Shown piece after piece: positions 43,663-52,405 of a DNA stretch of 64,000 nucleotides. Source of the DNA: Roseateles terrae. GTDB lineage: Bacteria > Pseudomonadota > Gammaproteobacteria > Burkholderiales > Burkholderiaceae_C. The stretch spans positions 1,018,069 to 1,082,068 of the forward strand of contig NZ_JACHXO010000001.1 of assembly GCF_014192155.1 (NCBI RefSeq). Reading direction: 5' to 3'. Position numbers and translations under genes: made by a program. The notes beneath the pieces were generated by a model that ran no database searches, had not been told where the DNA came from, and saw only the letters and a program-made list of their open reading frames with translations. How positions within the stretch are numbered: the first letter of the stretch is position 1; each line of letters starts with the position of its first letter.

Positions 43663-43812
43663 CCCCAAGGGGCGCCAGCCGGTGGCCCGGCAAAGCCGGT
43701 TCCACGGCTGTTGCTGGAGGGGCGCCCAGGCTGCGCCGGGCTGGAGTGGGTCCCCAAAGGGCGCCAGCCGGTGGGCTGGCGGAGTCAGTTCCACGGGTGT
43801 GGCTGGGTTGGG
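43663..43812. repeat. imperfect 89-bp direct repeat downstream of the asparagine synthetase gene
   Basis: A unit beginning CCCCAAGGGGCGCCAGCCGG at 43663 recurs at 43752 as CCCCAAAGGGCGCCAGCCGG. Similarity continues for about 55 bp (TTCCACGG.TGT.GCTGG) in each copy. The stretch 43634-43838 has no gene; the GC-rich inverted segments in it may fold. Confidence 0.65.
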
Positions 43813-43838
43813 CGCTGAGGCGGAAGTGCGGGCGATGG

Positions 43839-44525
43839 CTACAGATCCAGGTTGATGCCCTTTTCCTGGGCGAAGGCCTTGAGGGCGGGCAGGAGCGCGC
43901 CGACCTTCTCAGCCACGGCGTCGCGGATCGTGTCCACCATCACCTGCGTCTGCCGCTCAATCTCAATGTGCAGCGGCGCGCCCACGCCCTTCTCTCCGAA
44001 GGTGGTCATCCGCAGCGTCTCGGGAATCAGCCACACCTCGAACCAGCCAGAGCCGTCCGCCTCGCGATGCGCCTCGGCCACCGTCAGGCTCGCGCCGTTC
44101 ACCGCCACATAGCCCTTGGCAAAGATGTAGCGCATCCAGGGCGCCGGCACCGCAATCCGCAGCACATGGTTGTTGGCCGGCTGGCGGATCTCGGCAATGC
44201 TGGCCATGAAGTCCACATGCCCGGACAAGGGATGCCCGCCAATCTCCGCACCCTCCTTCGCCGCCCGCTCCACATTCAGGTGGCCCCCCTCCCCCAGCCG
44301 ACCCAGCGTCGTCAGGTTGAGGCTCTGCTGCATGACATCAAAGTCCGCTTGCGTGTCGCCCCGCAATTCGGTGACGGTCAGGCAGACGCCGTCGCAGGCC
44401 ACGCTGGCGCCGATCTCCAGCCCCTCGCAGAAGCCCTTCGGGAACTCCAGGGTGAAGCTGCGCAGCCCTTCCCTGTCGGTGATGCGGTGAACGGAGGCAA
44501 TGCCTTGCACGATGCCGGTAAACAT
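43839..44525 (-). CDS. ribE: riboflavin synthase, alpha chain
   Basis: The enzyme dismutates two 6,7-dimethyl-8-ribityllumazine molecules to riboflavin. Two lumazine-binding repeats are visible: the first from MFTGIVQGIASVHRI with ASVACDGVCLTVTEL, the second from GGHPLSGHVDFMASI with YVAVNGASLTVAEA. At 228 residues it is slightly longer than the usual 200-215, with a C-terminal helix LLPALKAFAQEKGINLDL. The start MFTGIV at 44525 is set by family convention and an AAGGA site; an in-frame start 30 bp upstream is less likely. The ArsC-family gene precedes it by 13 bp on the same strand. Confidence 0.95.
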   Translation of the reverse strand: MFTGIVQGIASVHRITDREGLRSFTLEFPKGFCEGLEIGASVACDGVCLTVTELRGDTQADFDVMQQSLNLTTLGRLGEGGHLNVERAAKEGAEIGGHPLSGHVDFMASIAEIRQPANNHVLRIAVPAPWMRYIFAKGYVAVNGASLTVAEAHREADGSGWFEVWLIPETLRMTTFGEKGVGAPLHIEIERQTQVMVDTIRDAVAEKVGALLPALKAFAQEKGINLDL

Positions 44526-44538
44526 AAACGGTCCTTGA

Positions 44539-44886
44539 TCAACGATGGGAAGCAAACAGCTCGGGCGAGAAACCCACGCTCAGGCGGCCATCCGGCCAGG
44601 CCACCAGCGGCCGCTTGATCACGCTCGGCTGCGCCTGCATCACCGCGGCTGCGCTCGCCGCATCGGTCACGCCCGCCTTGGTGGCCTCGTCCAGCTTGCG
44701 CCAGGTGGTGCCGGCGCGGTTCAGCACCTTGTCCCAGCCCAGCGTCTCCAGCCAGTGCGGCAACTGGTCTGCAGGGACCCCCTGCTTTTTGTAGTCGTGG
44801 AACTGGTAGGCCAGGCCCTGGTCATCCAGCCAGGTGCGGGCCTTCTTGACGGTGTCGCAGTTGGGAATGCCGTAGACGGTGATCAT
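44539..44886 (-). CDS. ArsC-family reductase-like protein (YffB/Spx type)
   Basis: A 115-residue thioredoxin-fold protein: [20 protein letters not shown] with a single active-site Cys, [37 protein letters not shown] and the C-terminal [20 protein letters not shown]. The pattern is that of the YffB branch, related to arsenate reductase and Spx. There is no arsenic-resistance gene nearby, so a glutathione-dependent thiol reductase role is more likely than arsenate reduction. It is probably co-transcribed with riboflavin synthase. Confidence 0.9.
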   Translation of the reverse strand: MITVYGIPNCDTVKKARTWLDDQGLAYQFHDYKKQGVPADQLPHWLETLGWDKVLNRAGTTWRKLDEATKAGVTDAASAAAVMQAQPSVIKRPLVAWPDGRLSVGFSPELFASHR

Positions 44887-44941
44887 GGTGAAACGGGTGG
44901 GCAGACAGCAGAAACAAAGGCCGTCACGCTACCATGAAGCC

Positions 44942-45727
44942 ATGATCCCCTGGCTCGAAGACGACTCTCTGGACTTCCCCCCCACGCGCCGCGCGCTCGG
45001 CCCGCGCAGCGACGCCCCCGGCCTGCTGGCCGCCGGCGGCGACCTGCGCCCGGACCGTCTGCGGGCGGCCTACGCTCAGGGCATCTTCCCCTGGTATGGG
45101 GAGGGACAACCCATCCTTTGGTGGTCCACTGAGCCGCGGATGGTGTTGCAGACGGCCAACTTCAAGTTGTACCGGTCGCTCCGCAAGACGATTGCCAGAT
45201 TCCGGCGCACGCCCGGCTGCGACATCCGGGTGGACACTGCCACCGAAGCCGTCCTCAAAGCGTGTGCGAGCACCCCACGAGACGGCCAGGACGGCACGTG
45301 GATCCTCCCGGAAATGCAGCGCGCCTATCTGCAGCTGGCCCGGGAAGGCACCGTTCACAGCGTCGAAACCTGGATGGACGGCGAACTGGTGGGCGGCCTG
45401 TATGGCGTCAACCTGGGGCGCATGTTCTATGGGGAATCGATGTTCATGCGCAGGACGGATGCCTCCAAGATCGCTCTGGCAGCGCTCGTCTGCCTGTGCC
45501 GCGAGCATCAGATTCCGTGGATCGACTGCCAGCAGCAGACCGGCCATCTGGCCTCGCTGGGTGCGGCGCCGGTCGCGCGGGAGGCCTTTGAGGCGCACCT
45601 GGCCAGCCACGTGGGACAGCCAGCCCCCCGGGATTGGACCTATCATCCTCGCCTGTGGGCCCATCTGGAGGCCGGTGAGGAGGCTGATGCCTCACTGGAC
45701 GATGGACGCACCGTTCAGGAGAGTTGA
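44942..45727 (+). CDS. aat: leucyl/phenylalanyl-tRNA-protein transferase
   Basis: Aat attaches Leu or Phe from tRNA to N-terminal Lys or Arg, making substrates for ClpS-ClpAP. The 261-residue protein has the conserved start [58 protein letters not shown], and later [18 protein letters not shown] and [16 protein letters not shown]. The ATG at 44942 is the family start; a longer frame from 44879 overlaps the divergent ArsC-like gene. bpt follows 99 bp downstream on the same strand, joining the two N-degron branches. Confidence 0.97.
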   Translation: MIPWLEDDSLDFPPTRRALGPRSDAPGLLAAGGDLRPDRLRAAYAQGIFPWYGEGQPILWWSTEPRMVLQTANFKLYRSLRKTIARFRRTPGCDIRVDTATEAVLKACASTPRDGQDGTWILPEMQRAYLQLAREGTVHSVETWMDGELVGGLYGVNLGRMFYGESMFMRRTDASKIALAALVCLCREHQIPWIDCQQQTGHLASLGAAPVAREAFEAHLASHVGQPAPRDWTYHPRLWAHLEAGEEADASLDDGRTVQES

Positions 45728-45826
45728 GCAAGAAATGAGCGCCTGGATGTCGTGTTTTCGTCCGGTCGCTGTCGCTCAGCATCGTCGTTCAGCGTTTTTT
45801 AGCGTTTTTAACCGCGTCGCACCGCC

Positions 45827-46570
45827 GTGACCCACCCTCAGGAACTCCCGCTATCCGAGCTGCAGTTCTACGCCACCGCGCCCTATCCGTGCAGCTATCT
45901 GTCGGACCGGCAGGCGCGGTCGCAAGTGGCCACGCCCAGTCATCTGATCCATGCGGATGCGTATTCGACGCTGGTCGCCGCCGGTTTCCGCCGCAGCGGC
46001 ATGTTCACTTACCGGCCTTACTGTGATGGCTGCAAGGCGTGTGTGCCGATGCGGATTCCAGTGGTCGAGTTCCGGCCCAATCGAAGCCAGCGCCGCGCCT
46101 GGGCGCAACATGCCGACCTGCAGGCGCGGGTGATGCGGCTGGGCTACAGCGACGAGCACTATCAGCTTTATCTGCGCTACCAGGCCGGACGCCATAGCGG
46201 TGGCGGCATGGATCATGACAGCGTCGACCAATACACCCAGTTTCTGCTGCAGAGCCGGGTCAATTCGCGTCTGGTCGAGTTTCGGGCGCCGGATGGTTCG
46301 TTGAAGATGGTGTCGATCCTGGACATCCTGAGTGACGGCCTGTCGGCGGTCTACACCTTCTACGAACCTGAGGCCAAGGTCAGCTATGGCACCTACAACG
46401 TGCTGTGGCAGCTGAGGCAGACCCGGGAGCTGGGGCTACCCCATCTCTATCTGGGCTACTGGATCGCTCAGAGTGACAAGATGGCCTACAAGGCGCGCTT
46501 CCTGCCGCACGAGCTGCTGCGGGAAGGCCGGTGGCAGCGCGTGGAGAGCGGGCAAGGTCTGCCGGGCTGA
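45827..46570 (+). CDS. bpt: aspartate/glutamate leucyltransferase (Bpt)
   Basis: Bpt transfers Leu from tRNA to proteins with N-terminal Asp or Glu. It is related to eukaryotic arginyltransferase (ATE1) and often labelled as such. The 247 residues show [40 protein letters not shown], the [14 protein letters not shown] cysteine cluster, and the C-terminal [19 protein letters not shown] and [18 protein letters not shown]. The start is GTG at 45827, fixed by alignment to the usual N-terminus ([15 protein letters not shown]); no strong ribosome binding site is visible. Confidence 0.95.
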   Translation: MTHPQELPLSELQFYATAPYPCSYLSDRQARSQVATPSHLIHADAYSTLVAAGFRRSGMFTYRPYCDGCKACVPMRIPVVEFRPNRSQRRAWAQHADLQARVMRLGYSDEHYQLYLRYQAGRHSGGGMDHDSVDQYTQFLLQSRVNSRLVEFRAPDGSLKMVSILDILSDGLSAVYTFYEPEAKVSYGTYNVLWQLRQTRELGLPHLYLGYWIAQSDKMAYKARFLPHELLREGRWQRVESGQGLPG

Positions 46571-46584
46571 CGCTTGGGTGTGGA

Positions 46585-47451
46585 TCACGCGCGCAGGTCG
46601 GCACCGCCCTCCGGGTGCATCAGCCCCCAAGCAGTCACTGCGGCAGCGTCGACGCTGAACTCGTCCCGCATTAGCCGCTGGGCCAGGCTCTCCAGGTCGA
46701 AGGACAGAAACTCGCTCACTTCCCCATCCTGATTGCTGGCCACGAAGCCGGGCGGCAGCACGAGGTGATAGATGTGCAGCACTTCGTCGTGCAAACCTTC
46801 CGGCGTCATGCGGGTGCTGCGAAGCTGACCGCGCGGCTGAAGCAAAGCGCTCAGGCCCAGCGGGACACCGGCCTCTTCCCACAGCTCGCGCTGCGCGCAG
46901 GCATCGAAGGCTTCTCCCACCGGCACGCCGCCGGCGGCGAGGTTGTCGAGCCGTCCGGGATCGGTCGCCTTGGACATCGCCCTGCGTCCGCAGAGCAGCC
47001 GCCCGCCCGGCAGAAAGCCGTTGATGTGCACCGCGCGGCTCCTCAGGCCAAAGAAGCGAAAGGCCGCACGTTCGAGGGCAAAGAGCATCTCCCCTCGCTC
47101 TGCGCAAGGGTCGCTGACGGGCTGCTCACAGGCGAAGGCTTCATCGCGCCAGCCGGTGATGGCCTGCCGCTCACGCAAGGCCGACGCCACGATGCCGATG
47201 CGCTCCGAGCGCTGGGCCGGTGCGAGCCCGGACGCATCCCAGCGCGCGAGCCCTGGGGACAGGTGCAGCTCCGGCCAGCACGCCTGTAGCGCAGGGATCC
47301 GCATCGGGTGGATCCAGCCCACCGGCCAGTCCCCCACCAGAAAGCGCATCAACCCCTGCGGCACCGGCTGCTGCGCGCGGGACAAGCAACGCTGCAGTGC
47401 GGCAGCCAGTGGCGCGGGCAGGACGGTGAGTGGGGCGGAAGGGAACTTCAT
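46585..47451 (-). CDS. Nudix hydrolase with N-terminal DUF4743-type domain
   Basis: A 288-residue protein. The Nudix box is complete in GGVPVGEAFDACAQREL plus WEEAGV (G-x5-E-x7-REUxEExGU), so a nucleoside diphosphate derivative is the likely substrate. The N-terminal 130 residues (LMRFLVGDWPVGWIHPMRIP, ITGWRDEAFAC) match the extra domain found in the thiamine-pyrophosphokinase-linked and Nudt-type subfamily with DUF4743. It ends 14 bp from the convergent bpt stop. Its start abuts the HipA remnant. Confidence 0.88.
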   Translation of the reverse strand: MKFPSAPLTVLPAPLAAALQRCLSRAQQPVPQGLMRFLVGDWPVGWIHPMRIPALQACWPELHLSPGLARWDASGLAPAQRSERIGIVASALRERQAITGWRDEAFACEQPVSDPCAERGEMLFALERAAFRFFGLRSRAVHINGFLPGGRLLCGRRAMSKATDPGRLDNLAAGGVPVGEAFDACAQRELWEEAGVPLGLSALLQPRGQLRSTRMTPEGLHDEVLHIYHLVLPPGFVASNQDGEVSEFLSFDLESLAQRLMRDEFSVDAAAVTAWGLMHPEGGADLRA

Positions 47452-47493
47452 GTCCGCGATTGTGAATCGACACCTTCAGCACGCGCTACATCA

Positions 47494-47856
47494 CATTCCG
47501 ATCTGGCGCAGCTGTTCCGCCGCGTGCTGTTCAACGTCCGCATTGGCAATCGAGACGATCATCTCCGGAATCACGGATTCATCCGCGTGAAGACCGGCTG
47601 GCGCCTCGCCCCGGCTTACGACATCAATCCCAATCCTTACAAGGCCGCACACACCCTGACCCTTGACGGCTACACGACCGAGCCGGACGTGGGTGCGGCC
47701 ATGGCGTGCGCAGAGCTGTATCGAGTCAATGATTCAGAAGCCAGGAAGATCCTTCAGGAAATAGATGCCGCACTCGGCGATTGGCAGCTCACTGCCTCTC
47801 AACTCGGACTGGCACGCAGCGACATCGCGCGAATGGCTGCAGTGATTCAGAACTGA
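47494..47856 (+). pseudogene. C-terminal remnant of a HipA-type toxin kinase
   Basis: About 120 codons align with the last third of HipA Ser/Thr kinases. SDLAQLFRRVLFNVRIGNRD carries into the catalytic loop DDHLRNHGF, followed by the Mg-binding Asp segment GWRLAPAYDINPNP and a C-terminal helical region ending IARMAAVIQN. The N-terminal two thirds (ATP-binding part) are missing, and no start codon with a ribosome binding site precedes the homology. There is no HipB antitoxin gene. The open frame continues upstream only through the opposite-strand Nudix gene. It is best read as a decayed toxin-antitoxin or island fragment next to the tRNA-Val genes. Confidence 0.85.
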
Positions 47857-47934
47857 ACGGGATGGCGACGCTTTCCGCAGAGCGCCTGGCAGGCCAACTT
47901 GCAGACGCCATGGCAGACCTCAGGTCCTGAAATG

Positions 47935-47969
47935 AAAAAAGCACCTGGCAGGGCTGCCAGGTGCTTTTT
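47935..47969 (-). terminator. intrinsic terminator of the tRNA-Val transcript
   Basis: A perfect 11-bp stem GCACCTGGCAG / CTGCCAGGTGC is flanked by A and T runs, 6 bp beyond the 3' end of the second tRNA on the minus strand. It can also stop plus-strand transcription from the HipA remnant. Confidence 0.9.
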
Positions 47970-47974
47970 CGTTC

Positions 47975-48049
47975 TGGTGGGCGGTGCAGGGTTCGAACCT
48001 GCGACCCCTGCCGTGTGAAGGCAGTGCTCTACCGCTGAGCTAACCGCCC
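47975..48049 (-). tRNA. tRNA-Val (anticodon CAC), copy 2 in transcription order
   Basis: Read on the minus strand, acceptor GGGCGGT pairs with ACCGCCC, with discriminator A and encoded CCA. The anticodon arm CTGCC-TTCACAC-GGCAG gives CAC, which reads GUG. The T arm is GCAGG-TTCGAAC-CCTGC. It differs from its neighbour at one D-loop base (CAGCGG here). Confidence 0.97.
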
Positions 48050-48157
48050 GGTATCTGTCTGCCGATGCATGAGACATCCGGCTCGTCCAGTTTCCCGGGA
48101 TTTCTTCGCGACGCGTTCCTGGTTGATCTCATTTGCCATGCAGACCATGAACCAACC

Positions 48158-48232
48158 TGGTGGGCGGTGCAGGGTTCGAACCTGCGACCCCTGCCGTGTG
48201 AAGGCAGTGCTCTACCACTGAGCTAACCGCCC
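48158..48232 (-). tRNA. tRNA-Val (anticodon CAC), copy 1 in transcription order
   Basis: Same structure as the copy at 47975-48049, with CAGTGG in the D-loop and encoded CCA. The two genes are 183 bp apart start to start on the minus strand and share the terminator at 47935. Confidence 0.97.
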
Positions 48233-48267
48233 GATTTCTTGCTTCGGGCTCGCCGCGAAAGACCAAG

Positions 48268-48297
48268 AGTATGCCATGGAAATTCAGGCCTGCTCAA
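48268..48297 (-). promoter_or_regulatory. promoter of the tRNA-Val pair
   Basis: On the minus strand TTGAGC (plus 48292-48297) and CATACT (48268-48273) are 18 bp apart, with a predicted start about 25-30 bp before the first tRNA. Confidence 0.5.
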
Positions 48298-48359
48298 GAA
48301 CTTCACGGCGATTTATTCAGACCGGTCGAATGACGATTTTGTTAATCGCACCAACTGCT

Positions 48360-49106
48360 TCACAACGCGGCAGCCGCCACCGCATCCGCCGCGGGCGCGG
48401 GCACTTGCCAGATGCGATGGCCGCCACTGGCCTTGTCCAGGTCTGCGAGCACCTTGTCGTGCAGCGCCAGTTCTTCCGCCGTCGCGGTGATCACCGGCAG
48501 CTGGAAGCTGCTCAGGTCGATCGCCGCCACCTCCAGTTCCCCACCCTGCCCTTGCGAAGACGATTCCGAATCGTCGATGACCAGCGAGTCCTGACCCCGC
48601 GTCAGGCGGATATACACCTCCGCCAGCAGCTCCGCATCCTTCACCGCGCCGTGCAGGCCGCGGTTGCTGTTGTCCACTTCCAGCCGGCGGCACAGGGCGT
48701 CCAGCGAGTTGGCCTTGCCCGGGAACATGTCCCGGGCCATCAGCAGCGTGTCGGTCACGCTCCCGACCACCTCGTGCAGCAGCGGGCGCCTGGACCGTTT
48801 CAGCTCGGCATTGATGAACCCCACGTCAAAAGACGCGTTGTGAGCCACCAGATCCGCGCCGCGAAGAAACTCCAGCAGTTCATCGACGATCTGCGCGAAC
48901 CTGGGTTTGTCCGACAGGAATTCACTGCTCAGCCCGTGAACGCGGAAGGCCTCTTCCGGCATGTCCCGCTCGGGGTTCAGATAGAAGTGCAGATGCCGGC
49001 CCGTCAACTGCCGGTTGATCATCTCCACACAGCCGATGTCCACCACGCGGTCGCCGGACTCCGGATTCAGGCCGGTGGTTTCGGTATCGAAAAAGATCTG
49101 TCTCAT
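48360..49106 (-). CDS. dnaQ: DNA polymerase III subunit epsilon (3'-5' proofreading exonuclease)
   Basis: A 248-residue DnaQ. The DEDDh exonuclease motifs are in place: MRQIFFDTETTGLNP (Exo I, Asp7 and Glu9), VAHNASFDVGFINAEL (Exo II) and LHGAVKDAELLAEVY (Exo III, His and Asp). HRVHGLSSEFL-like sequence (FRVHGLSSEFLSDKP) is the usual DnaQ spacer. The C-terminal 75 residues (SSQGQGGELEV onward) are the flexible part that contacts the alpha subunit. It starts 15 bp after the lgt stop on the same strand, so the two genes are probably co-transcribed. Confidence 0.96.
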   Translation of the reverse strand: MRQIFFDTETTGLNPESGDRVVDIGCVEMINRQLTGRHLHFYLNPERDMPEEAFRVHGLSSEFLSDKPRFAQIVDELLEFLRGADLVAHNASFDVGFINAELKRSRRPLLHEVVGSVTDTLLMARDMFPGKANSLDALCRRLEVDNSNRGLHGAVKDAELLAEVYIRLTRGQDSLVIDDSESSSQGQGGELEVAAIDLSSFQLPVITATAEELALHDKVLADLDKASGGHRIWQVPAPAADAVAAAAL

Positions 49107-49121
49107 GTCTTCACTTCAAAA

Positions 49122-49958
49122 TCAGGGACGCGCCACCGACGGCGTCGCCACCGTGCGGGCACGGCGATAGGCCCACACCATCATCAACATGCCGATCAGC
49201 ACCATCGGGGCACTCAGCCACTGCCCCTGGCTCCAGCCAAAAGCGCGCAGGCCGAGGAAGTCATCCGGCTCACGGAAGTATTCAGCGATGAAACGGAAGG
49301 CGCCATATCCGATCAGGAACAGGCCGGACACCGCCCCCAGCGGCCGCTGCTTGCGCGCGAACAGCCACAGGATGATGAACAGTGCCAGCCCCTCTCCCAG
49401 GAATTGATAGACCTGAGACGGGTGGCGGGGCACCATGTCGTGCGCCTGCGGAAAAATCATCGCCCAGGGCAGCGACGGATCCGCGGGACGGCCCCAGAGC
49501 TCGCCGTTGATGAAGTTGCCCAGACGTCCCATGGCTAGACCCGTCGGCACACACGGCGCCACCAGGTCGCCCACTTCCAGGAACTTGAAGCCTCGGCGCC
49601 ACGCGAAGAAGGCCAGCGCGGCAATCACGCCCAGCAGCCCGCCGTGGAAGGACATCCCGCCTTGCCACACCGCAAAGATGTTCAGCGGGTGCTGCAGGAA
49701 TTCGGCCGGCTTGTAGAACAGCACATAGCCCATGCGGCCGCCCAGCACCACGCCCAGCACGCCAAAGAACAGCAGATCGTCCACGCCCTGTCGGGTCCAG
49801 CCGCGCTGCGCGTTCCAGGGCTTTCTGGCCTGAAGGTTGGCCAGCCAGAGGAACAGGCCGAAGGCCGCCAGATAGGTCAGGCCATACCAATGGATGGGCC
49901 ATCCAAACACATGGAAGGCGACCGGGTCGAACTGGGGATGGATCAGCGGAGGAGTCAT
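49122..49958 (-). CDS. lgt: prolipoprotein diacylglyceryl transferase
   Basis: Lgt transfers diacylglycerol from phosphatidylglycerol to the lipobox cysteine in the inner membrane. The 278-residue protein has seven hydrophobic segments and the family signature [14 protein letters not shown]. Other conserved segments are [33 protein letters not shown] with the essential histidine, and [17 protein letters not shown]. It starts near [15 protein letters not shown], as in other betaproteobacterial Lgt proteins. Confidence 0.97.
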   Translation of the reverse strand: MTPPLIHPQFDPVAFHVFGWPIHWYGLTYLAAFGLFLWLANLQARKPWNAQRGWTRQGVDDLLFFGVLGVVLGGRMGYVLFYKPAEFLQHPLNIFAVWQGGMSFHGGLLGVIAALAFFAWRRGFKFLEVGDLVAPCVPTGLAMGRLGNFINGELWGRPADPSLPWAMIFPQAHDMVPRHPSQVYQFLGEGLALFIILWLFARKQRPLGAVSGLFLIGYGAFRFIAEYFREPDDFLGLRAFGWSQGQWLSAPMVLIGMLMMVWAYRRARTVATPSVARP

Positions 49959-50099
49959 GCGAATGGGTGCGGCCGTCGGCGAGGTGCCGAATCATAGTGC
50001 GGCGCCAGGCGGCGCCACGCGCTCCTCGCCCCCATGTCAGGGTGCCCGGCGCGTTGGGGAGCCGGCGCCAGCGTCAGCAAGACCTGCGCCGACCGGATC

Positions 50100-51179
50100 T
50101 CAGGTGGCTGCGCCCAATTCCGCGAGGCGGCGGCGGCAGTCCTCGACATTGCTCGCACTGGCGCGGCGATTGGTGAGATAGCGCTCGAAGGCCGCCCGGG
50201 CACCGGACTTGTCGCCCTTGTCCTGCAGCGCGATGCCGATGCGGTGATCCAGCGCCAACTGCTCCGCGCCGTTGAGGGTCCTGGCCTTTTCGTAGGCGGC
50301 GACGGCGCCATCATGGTCATCCATGGCGTCGAGCACCCGGCCCAGGCCGTACAGCGGCATCGCCTGTTGCGGCTGCTGGCGGGACAGCTCTTCCAGCCAG
50401 CTCCGCGCCTTGGCGAATTGCCGGTCATGCATCCACTGCCGACCCAGGTCATTGCCCAGCACCCGCTGTTCCAGCTGCAGCTCCGGACGGCGGGTGTGCA
50501 CGCCGCGAAGTTCCCGCTCCATCGCCGCCCAGTCCTTCTTGGAAGCGGCCACCCGGGCGCGCATCAGGCGCAGCTGATCGTCGTCCTGCACGCCCTGTTC
50601 CAGCGCCCGGGCCTTGGATTCCCCGCCGCCAATGAAGCCGGGCAGCGCCAGGTAGTACTGCTGCAGCGCGCTTCTCGGTTCCGGCGCATCCGGCAATTGG
50701 CTCATCGCCTTTTGCATCAGCTCGCTGACCCGGCCGAGCGCCCCCAGGGCCTTGAATTTGCTGCCGCCCCGCACCTGCATCACCAGGGCCAGGGCCAGGG
50801 CGTACGAGCAACTCGCCTCCTGAGGCGTTTTTTGGACGCACTGCTCCAGCCGCTGGATGTTCTGCCGAAGCGCATTGCCATCCGCCAGATCCAGCTGGGC
50901 CAGCGCCAGGGCGGCGGTGGCCTGCGGGTCATCCGGCTGGGACTTCAAGCGCTGGCTGGCCACCTTTTCAAGCTGGTCCGCCTGGCCGTTGTCCAGCAGG
51001 TTCTGGAGGGTACTGTCCTTGAAGACCGCCGCTTCGGCAGCCGACGCGCCCAGCATCAGCGCGGGCGCGAGCAGCATGCCGGCCAGCCAGGCACGACCGG
51101 CGCGCCGGGTCTGCCCCACCTGCCGCTGCGGCTGCGGCTGTATCGGCTGCGGAAAACTGTGTCGGGTCTTGCCATTCAT
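50100..51179 (-). CDS. exported TPR-repeat protein
   Basis: A 359-residue protein with a basic start and a long signal peptide (AWLAGMLLAPALMLGASAAEA). The rest is helical repeats of the TPR type: STLQNLLDNGQADQLEKVAS, DPQATAALALAQLDLADGN, QAMPLYGLGRVLDAMDDHDG and LALDHRIGIALQDKGDKSGA. I cannot assign a specific partner; periplasmic TPR proteins commonly scaffold complexes. ATG 51179 follows an AAGGTG site and is the only start that keeps the signal peptide; the open frame runs further upstream without one. Confidence 0.8.
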   Translation of the reverse strand: MNGKTRHSFPQPIQPQPQRQVGQTRRAGRAWLAGMLLAPALMLGASAAEAAVFKDSTLQNLLDNGQADQLEKVASQRLKSQPDDPQATAALALAQLDLADGNALRQNIQRLEQCVQKTPQEASCSYALALALVMQVRGGSKFKALGALGRVSELMQKAMSQLPDAPEPRSALQQYYLALPGFIGGGESKARALEQGVQDDDQLRLMRARVAASKKDWAAMERELRGVHTRRPELQLEQRVLGNDLGRQWMHDRQFAKARSWLEELSRQQPQQAMPLYGLGRVLDAMDDHDGAVAAYEKARTLNGAEQLALDHRIGIALQDKGDKSGARAAFERYLTNRRASASNVEDCRRRLAELGAAT

Positions 51180-51584
51180 GAAGTCACCTTGTGTCGCGCC
51201 GCTTCTCTTCGCATGGGAACCATGCAGCGGGGTGGGAGCATCTGATGTGCCTGAGCATCCATGCTGAACCTTCGGTCCAGCCGCACGCTCGGGCCGTCGG
51301 CGCAAGCTTATCGCCTGCCGCCGTGCTTCAACGGCCCAGAGGCACCTCGTGCAGACAGGGCGCCGCAGAACCCGCAACGGCGGGGCGCGCCGCGCGCAGT
51401 CCTGACACGGAATGACCACACAAGACCCGCACAACTGAACTGGATGGGTCGGTCATTCATTGACCAAACACAAAGGGGACCCGCAGGTCCCCTTCATTTG
51501 GGCGAACACAGACCACCGCCCCGCTGGCCACCGGCATGCTTGCCGCGCTGGTGGCGACCGCGCTCGTGGCGGCCGTGGCCAGGC
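51180..51584. other. 405-bp gene-free stretch with one hairpin
   Basis: Between the TPR gene start and the Trp-rich gene stop I see no credible coding frame. The one clear element is a 9-bp stem AAGGGGACC / GGTCCCCTT (51473-51494, loop CGCA) that can end the Trp-rich gene transcript. A promoter for the TPR gene should lie in its left half but no convincing hexamer pair stands out. Confidence 0.6.
51473..51494 (-). terminator. hairpin terminator after the Trp-rich protein gene
   Basis: A perfect stem of 9 bp with a CGCA loop; on the minus strand it is followed by TTGTGTTTGG, a moderately T-rich tail. It lies about 90 bp beyond the 51585 stop. Confidence 0.55.
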
Positions 51585-51836
51585 TCAGCGACGGCGACGG
51601 CGCTGCTTGTCGGACGTCCCGATCTTGGTCATGGCCTCCTCGCGACGCGCCTTCTGGCGTTCGTCGAGGCGGTCCATGGCCTTGCGTTGGGTGTAGCCGG
51701 TCTTGTCAGCAAATTCCCACCAGAGCACCGCCAGACCGAAGGGCGCCAGCACCCACCACCAACTCAGGTCGGCCCCAGGTCCTACCTCGGCCACCTTCAT
51801 CAACAGGAGCAACACCCCAACGACGATCAACCACAT
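51585..51836 (-). CDS. small Trp-rich membrane protein (TIGR04438 type)
   Basis: An 83-residue protein with two closely spaced hydrophobic segments, MWLIVVGVLLLLMKVAEVG and LSWWWVLAPFGLAVLWWEF, then a basic tail (YTQRKAMDRLDERQKARREE ending in an Arg run). This is the pattern of the small Trp-rich protein family of betaproteobacteria, whose function is unknown. ATG 51836 follows an AGGAG site (GAGGAGAAAAGGG); the frame upstream of it has no such support. Confidence 0.85.
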   Translation of the reverse strand: MWLIVVGVLLLLMKVAEVGPGADLSWWWVLAPFGLAVLWWEFADKTGYTQRKAMDRLDERQKARREEAMTKIGTSDKQRRRRR

Positions 51837-52082
51837 CCCTTTTCTCCTCTGGGCCGACGCGCCACCGCGCGGCGGACCCGACACTACAATCTTTTGAGCC
51901 CGGCATGCCCCAGCCAAGCCCTTGCGCTTGTTTCATATTGCCGCTTTTCCGACGCACCCCAAGGTGCAGGCGGTCCGGCGGCCTGAAATGTAGCGAAAAG
52001 GAACCGATTGGGGCCCACCGAATTTCGACCGTTTCCAACCGTTTCCTTCCGAGTATCCTCCCGGAACGACTGAAAGGACGCC

Positions 52083-52394
52083 ATGAAAATTGCCCTGATC
52101 GCCTCCGCCACCCTGCTGACTGCGGCCTTCGCCACCCCGGCGCTGGCCAACCAGGAACTGGCCCAGAAGAAGAACTGCATGGCTTGCCATGCGGTGGACA
52201 AGAAGCTGGTCGGCCCCGCCTACAAGGATGTGGCCGCCAAGTACGCCGGTGACAAGGACGCTGTGAAGAAGCTGTCCGAGAAGGTCATCAAGGGCGGTTC
52301 CGGTGTGTGGGGCCCGGTGCCGATGCCGGCCAATACGCAGGTGAGCCCGGCCGAAGCCGAAACCCTCGTCAAGTGGATCCTCACCACCAAGTGA
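52083..52394 (+). CDS. periplasmic class I cytochrome c (c-551/c8-like)
   Basis: A 103-residue protein: a signal peptide (IALIASATLLTAAFATPALA), then about 83 mature residues. The haem is bound at CMACH (KKNCMACHAVDKKLVGPAY), and the distal methionine is in GPVPMPANTQVSPAEAETLV. Size and motif fit cytochrome c551/c8, a small electron carrier to terminal oxidases, peroxidases or nitrite reductase. GAAAGGACGCC precedes the ATG. No partner enzyme is adjacent. Confidence 0.94.
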   Translation: MKIALIASATLLTAAFATPALANQELAQKKNCMACHAVDKKLVGPAYKDVAAKYAGDKDAVKKLSEKVIKGGSGVWGPVPMPANTQVSPAEAETLVKWILTTK

Positions 52395-52405
52395 CCCATG
52401 AAAAT

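Noticed and set aside
47308-47493. Upstream part of the open frame that contains the HipA remnant
   Set aside because: This part is antisense to the Nudix gene, has no HipA similarity and no ribosome binding site; only the part after about 47494 is homologous.
47975-48232. CRISPR-like or attachment repeat formed by the duplicated 75-bp unit
   Set aside because: The repeated unit is a complete tRNA-Val gene with cloverleaf pairing and encoded CCA; there are only two copies and no spacer pattern.
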